Assembly: GCA_025360355.1 (NCBI GenBank)
Contig: JANYCL010000203.1
Coordinates: 1-5,745, forward strand
Source of the DNA: Sphingobacteriaceae bacterium
Lineage (GTDB): Bacteria; Bacteroidota; Bacteroidia; B-17B0; Aurantibacillaceae
Length of the DNA stretch: 5,745 bases
Reading direction: 5' to 3'
In this document: positions 5,342 through 5,745 of the stretch, one piece after another
How the letters are laid out: each line of letters opens with the position of its first letter
Numbering within the stretch: position 1 is the first letter of the stretch
Translations under genes and position numbers: made by a program
The notes under the pieces: model-generated
Seen by the model: the letters and a program-made list of their open reading frames with translations, nothing else
The model's database searches: none
What the model was told of the DNA's origin: nothing

Positions 5342-5745
5342 ATTTCACGTTCTCGATATTCAGATCGAGGATAACTCCGCCTTCATTGGTGCTTGACTGC
5401 ACAAAATTGGCGTTAAAGGTCTCGTAAAAGCCCAAAGCCATGCGGTTCGATTTCATGATCTGACCTGTGATTTTTTTGTAGCCGTTGTTCTTATATTCGT
5501 TTACGGCATGTTTTAATATTTTGTGAGAGATCTTTTCTTTTTCGGTGATATAAACTTTTCTATAATCATTCAATACACCAATAGTCAATATCTCAAAAGC
5601 AGTTTTTGAATCTTCCATTGTTTTTAAGAGCGGATCTGGTTTATATTTTACGAGATTCAAAAGTGTTTTAATTCGTTTTGGTCCGGTTAATATTGCTGCG
5701 CTCATTACAAAACTGATCCGCCAGAAATAAATAGGAATTGCAGAG
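5340..5745 (-). CDS. GNAT-like acyltransferase, second copy, 5' end beyond window
   Basis: This is the C-terminal 134 residues of a protein almost identical to the one encoded at 4653-5309, on the opposite strand, ending with TAG at 5340. The frame stays open to the right edge (SAIPIYFWRISFVMSAAIL at the edge), so the ATG at 5705 is internal and the real start lies outside. Relative to copy 1 there are three amino-acid changes in the shared part: V to I (in SAIPIYF), N to D (in VLNDYR) and L to M (in GQIMKS). It lacks the final two residues LK because its stop comes earlier. The same glycine-free CoA loop is kept. Almost all nucleotide differences are silent, so both copies appear to be under selection to keep the protein, or are homogenised by gene conversion. 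Confidence 0.82.
   Translation of the reverse strand, partial: SAIPIYFWRISFVMSAAILTGPKRIKTLLNLVKYKPDPLLKTMEDSKTAFEILTIGVLNDYRKVYITEKEKISHKILKHAVNEYKNNGYKKITGQIMKSNRMALGFYETFNANFVQSSTNEGGVILDLNIENVK
5342..5745 (-). repeat. Right arm of the long inverted repeat (acetyltransferase copy 2)
   Basis: Gapless counterpart of 4898-5301 in inverted orientation. The inner end is sharp: identity stops at GTGAAAT, after which copy 1 continues to TAA two codons later and this copy has an immediate TAG. The outer end is cut by the window edge. Confidence 0.95.

Noticed and set aside
4898..5745. Fold-back assembly artefact producing the inverted repeat
   Set aside because: Thirty-two mismatches concentrated at silent codon positions, a different stop codon and a unique spacer do not fit a molecule copied back on itself; raw reads should still be checked.

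Overview
The window reads as an AT-rich Bacteroidota chromosome segment. Four things point there: a TPR / transmembrane / SpoIIE-phosphatase protein of the type common in that phylum, the near absence of Shine-Dalgarno sequences, a TAnnTTTG-type -7 promoter box, and a UbiE/MenG methyltransferase of Bacteroidota flavour. The genus cannot be told from this sequence.

Layout from left to right. (1) The 3' part of ubiE/menG (menaquinone methyltransferase) on + runs in from the left edge and stops at 398. (2) Convergent to it, with only 3 bp between the stop codons, is a minus-strand pair: a small lipoprotein gene (2505-3065) followed 3 bp later by a 699-aa periplasmic-TPR / cytoplasmic PP2C phosphatase gene (402-2501). 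They are probably co-transcribed and may form one envelope-signalling unit. (3) A small cassette-like segment (about 3137-3694) carries one unrecognised gene on the minus strand (3168-3668). It is bracketed by inverted GTTAGGTG core sequences, and its stop codon lies inside one of them. A 42-bp-period degenerate repeat (about 3695-3768) separates it from the next gene. (4) kdsA (KDO-8-phosphate synthase, minus strand, 3778-4601) is recognisable over its whole length. It is split by an apparent 1-bp deletion near 4476-4478 and has lost strongly conserved active-site residues. (5) Divergent from kdsA is a complete GNAT-like acetyltransferase gene (4653-5309, +). It faces, tail to tail, a second copy on the minus strand (5340 to beyond the right edge). 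The visible 404 bp of the two copies align without gaps at about 92% identity; 28 of the 32 differences are silent.

How the parts relate: ubiE belongs to quinone synthesis and kdsA to lipopolysaccharide inner-core synthesis. The acetyltransferases next to kdsA could act in polysaccharide or lipid modification, but that is inferred from position only. The more unusual parts are the convergent acetyltransferase pair with its very long palindrome, the small mobile-looking cassette inserted after kdsA, and the damaged state of kdsA. No RNA genes, CRISPR array or recognisable transposase were seen.
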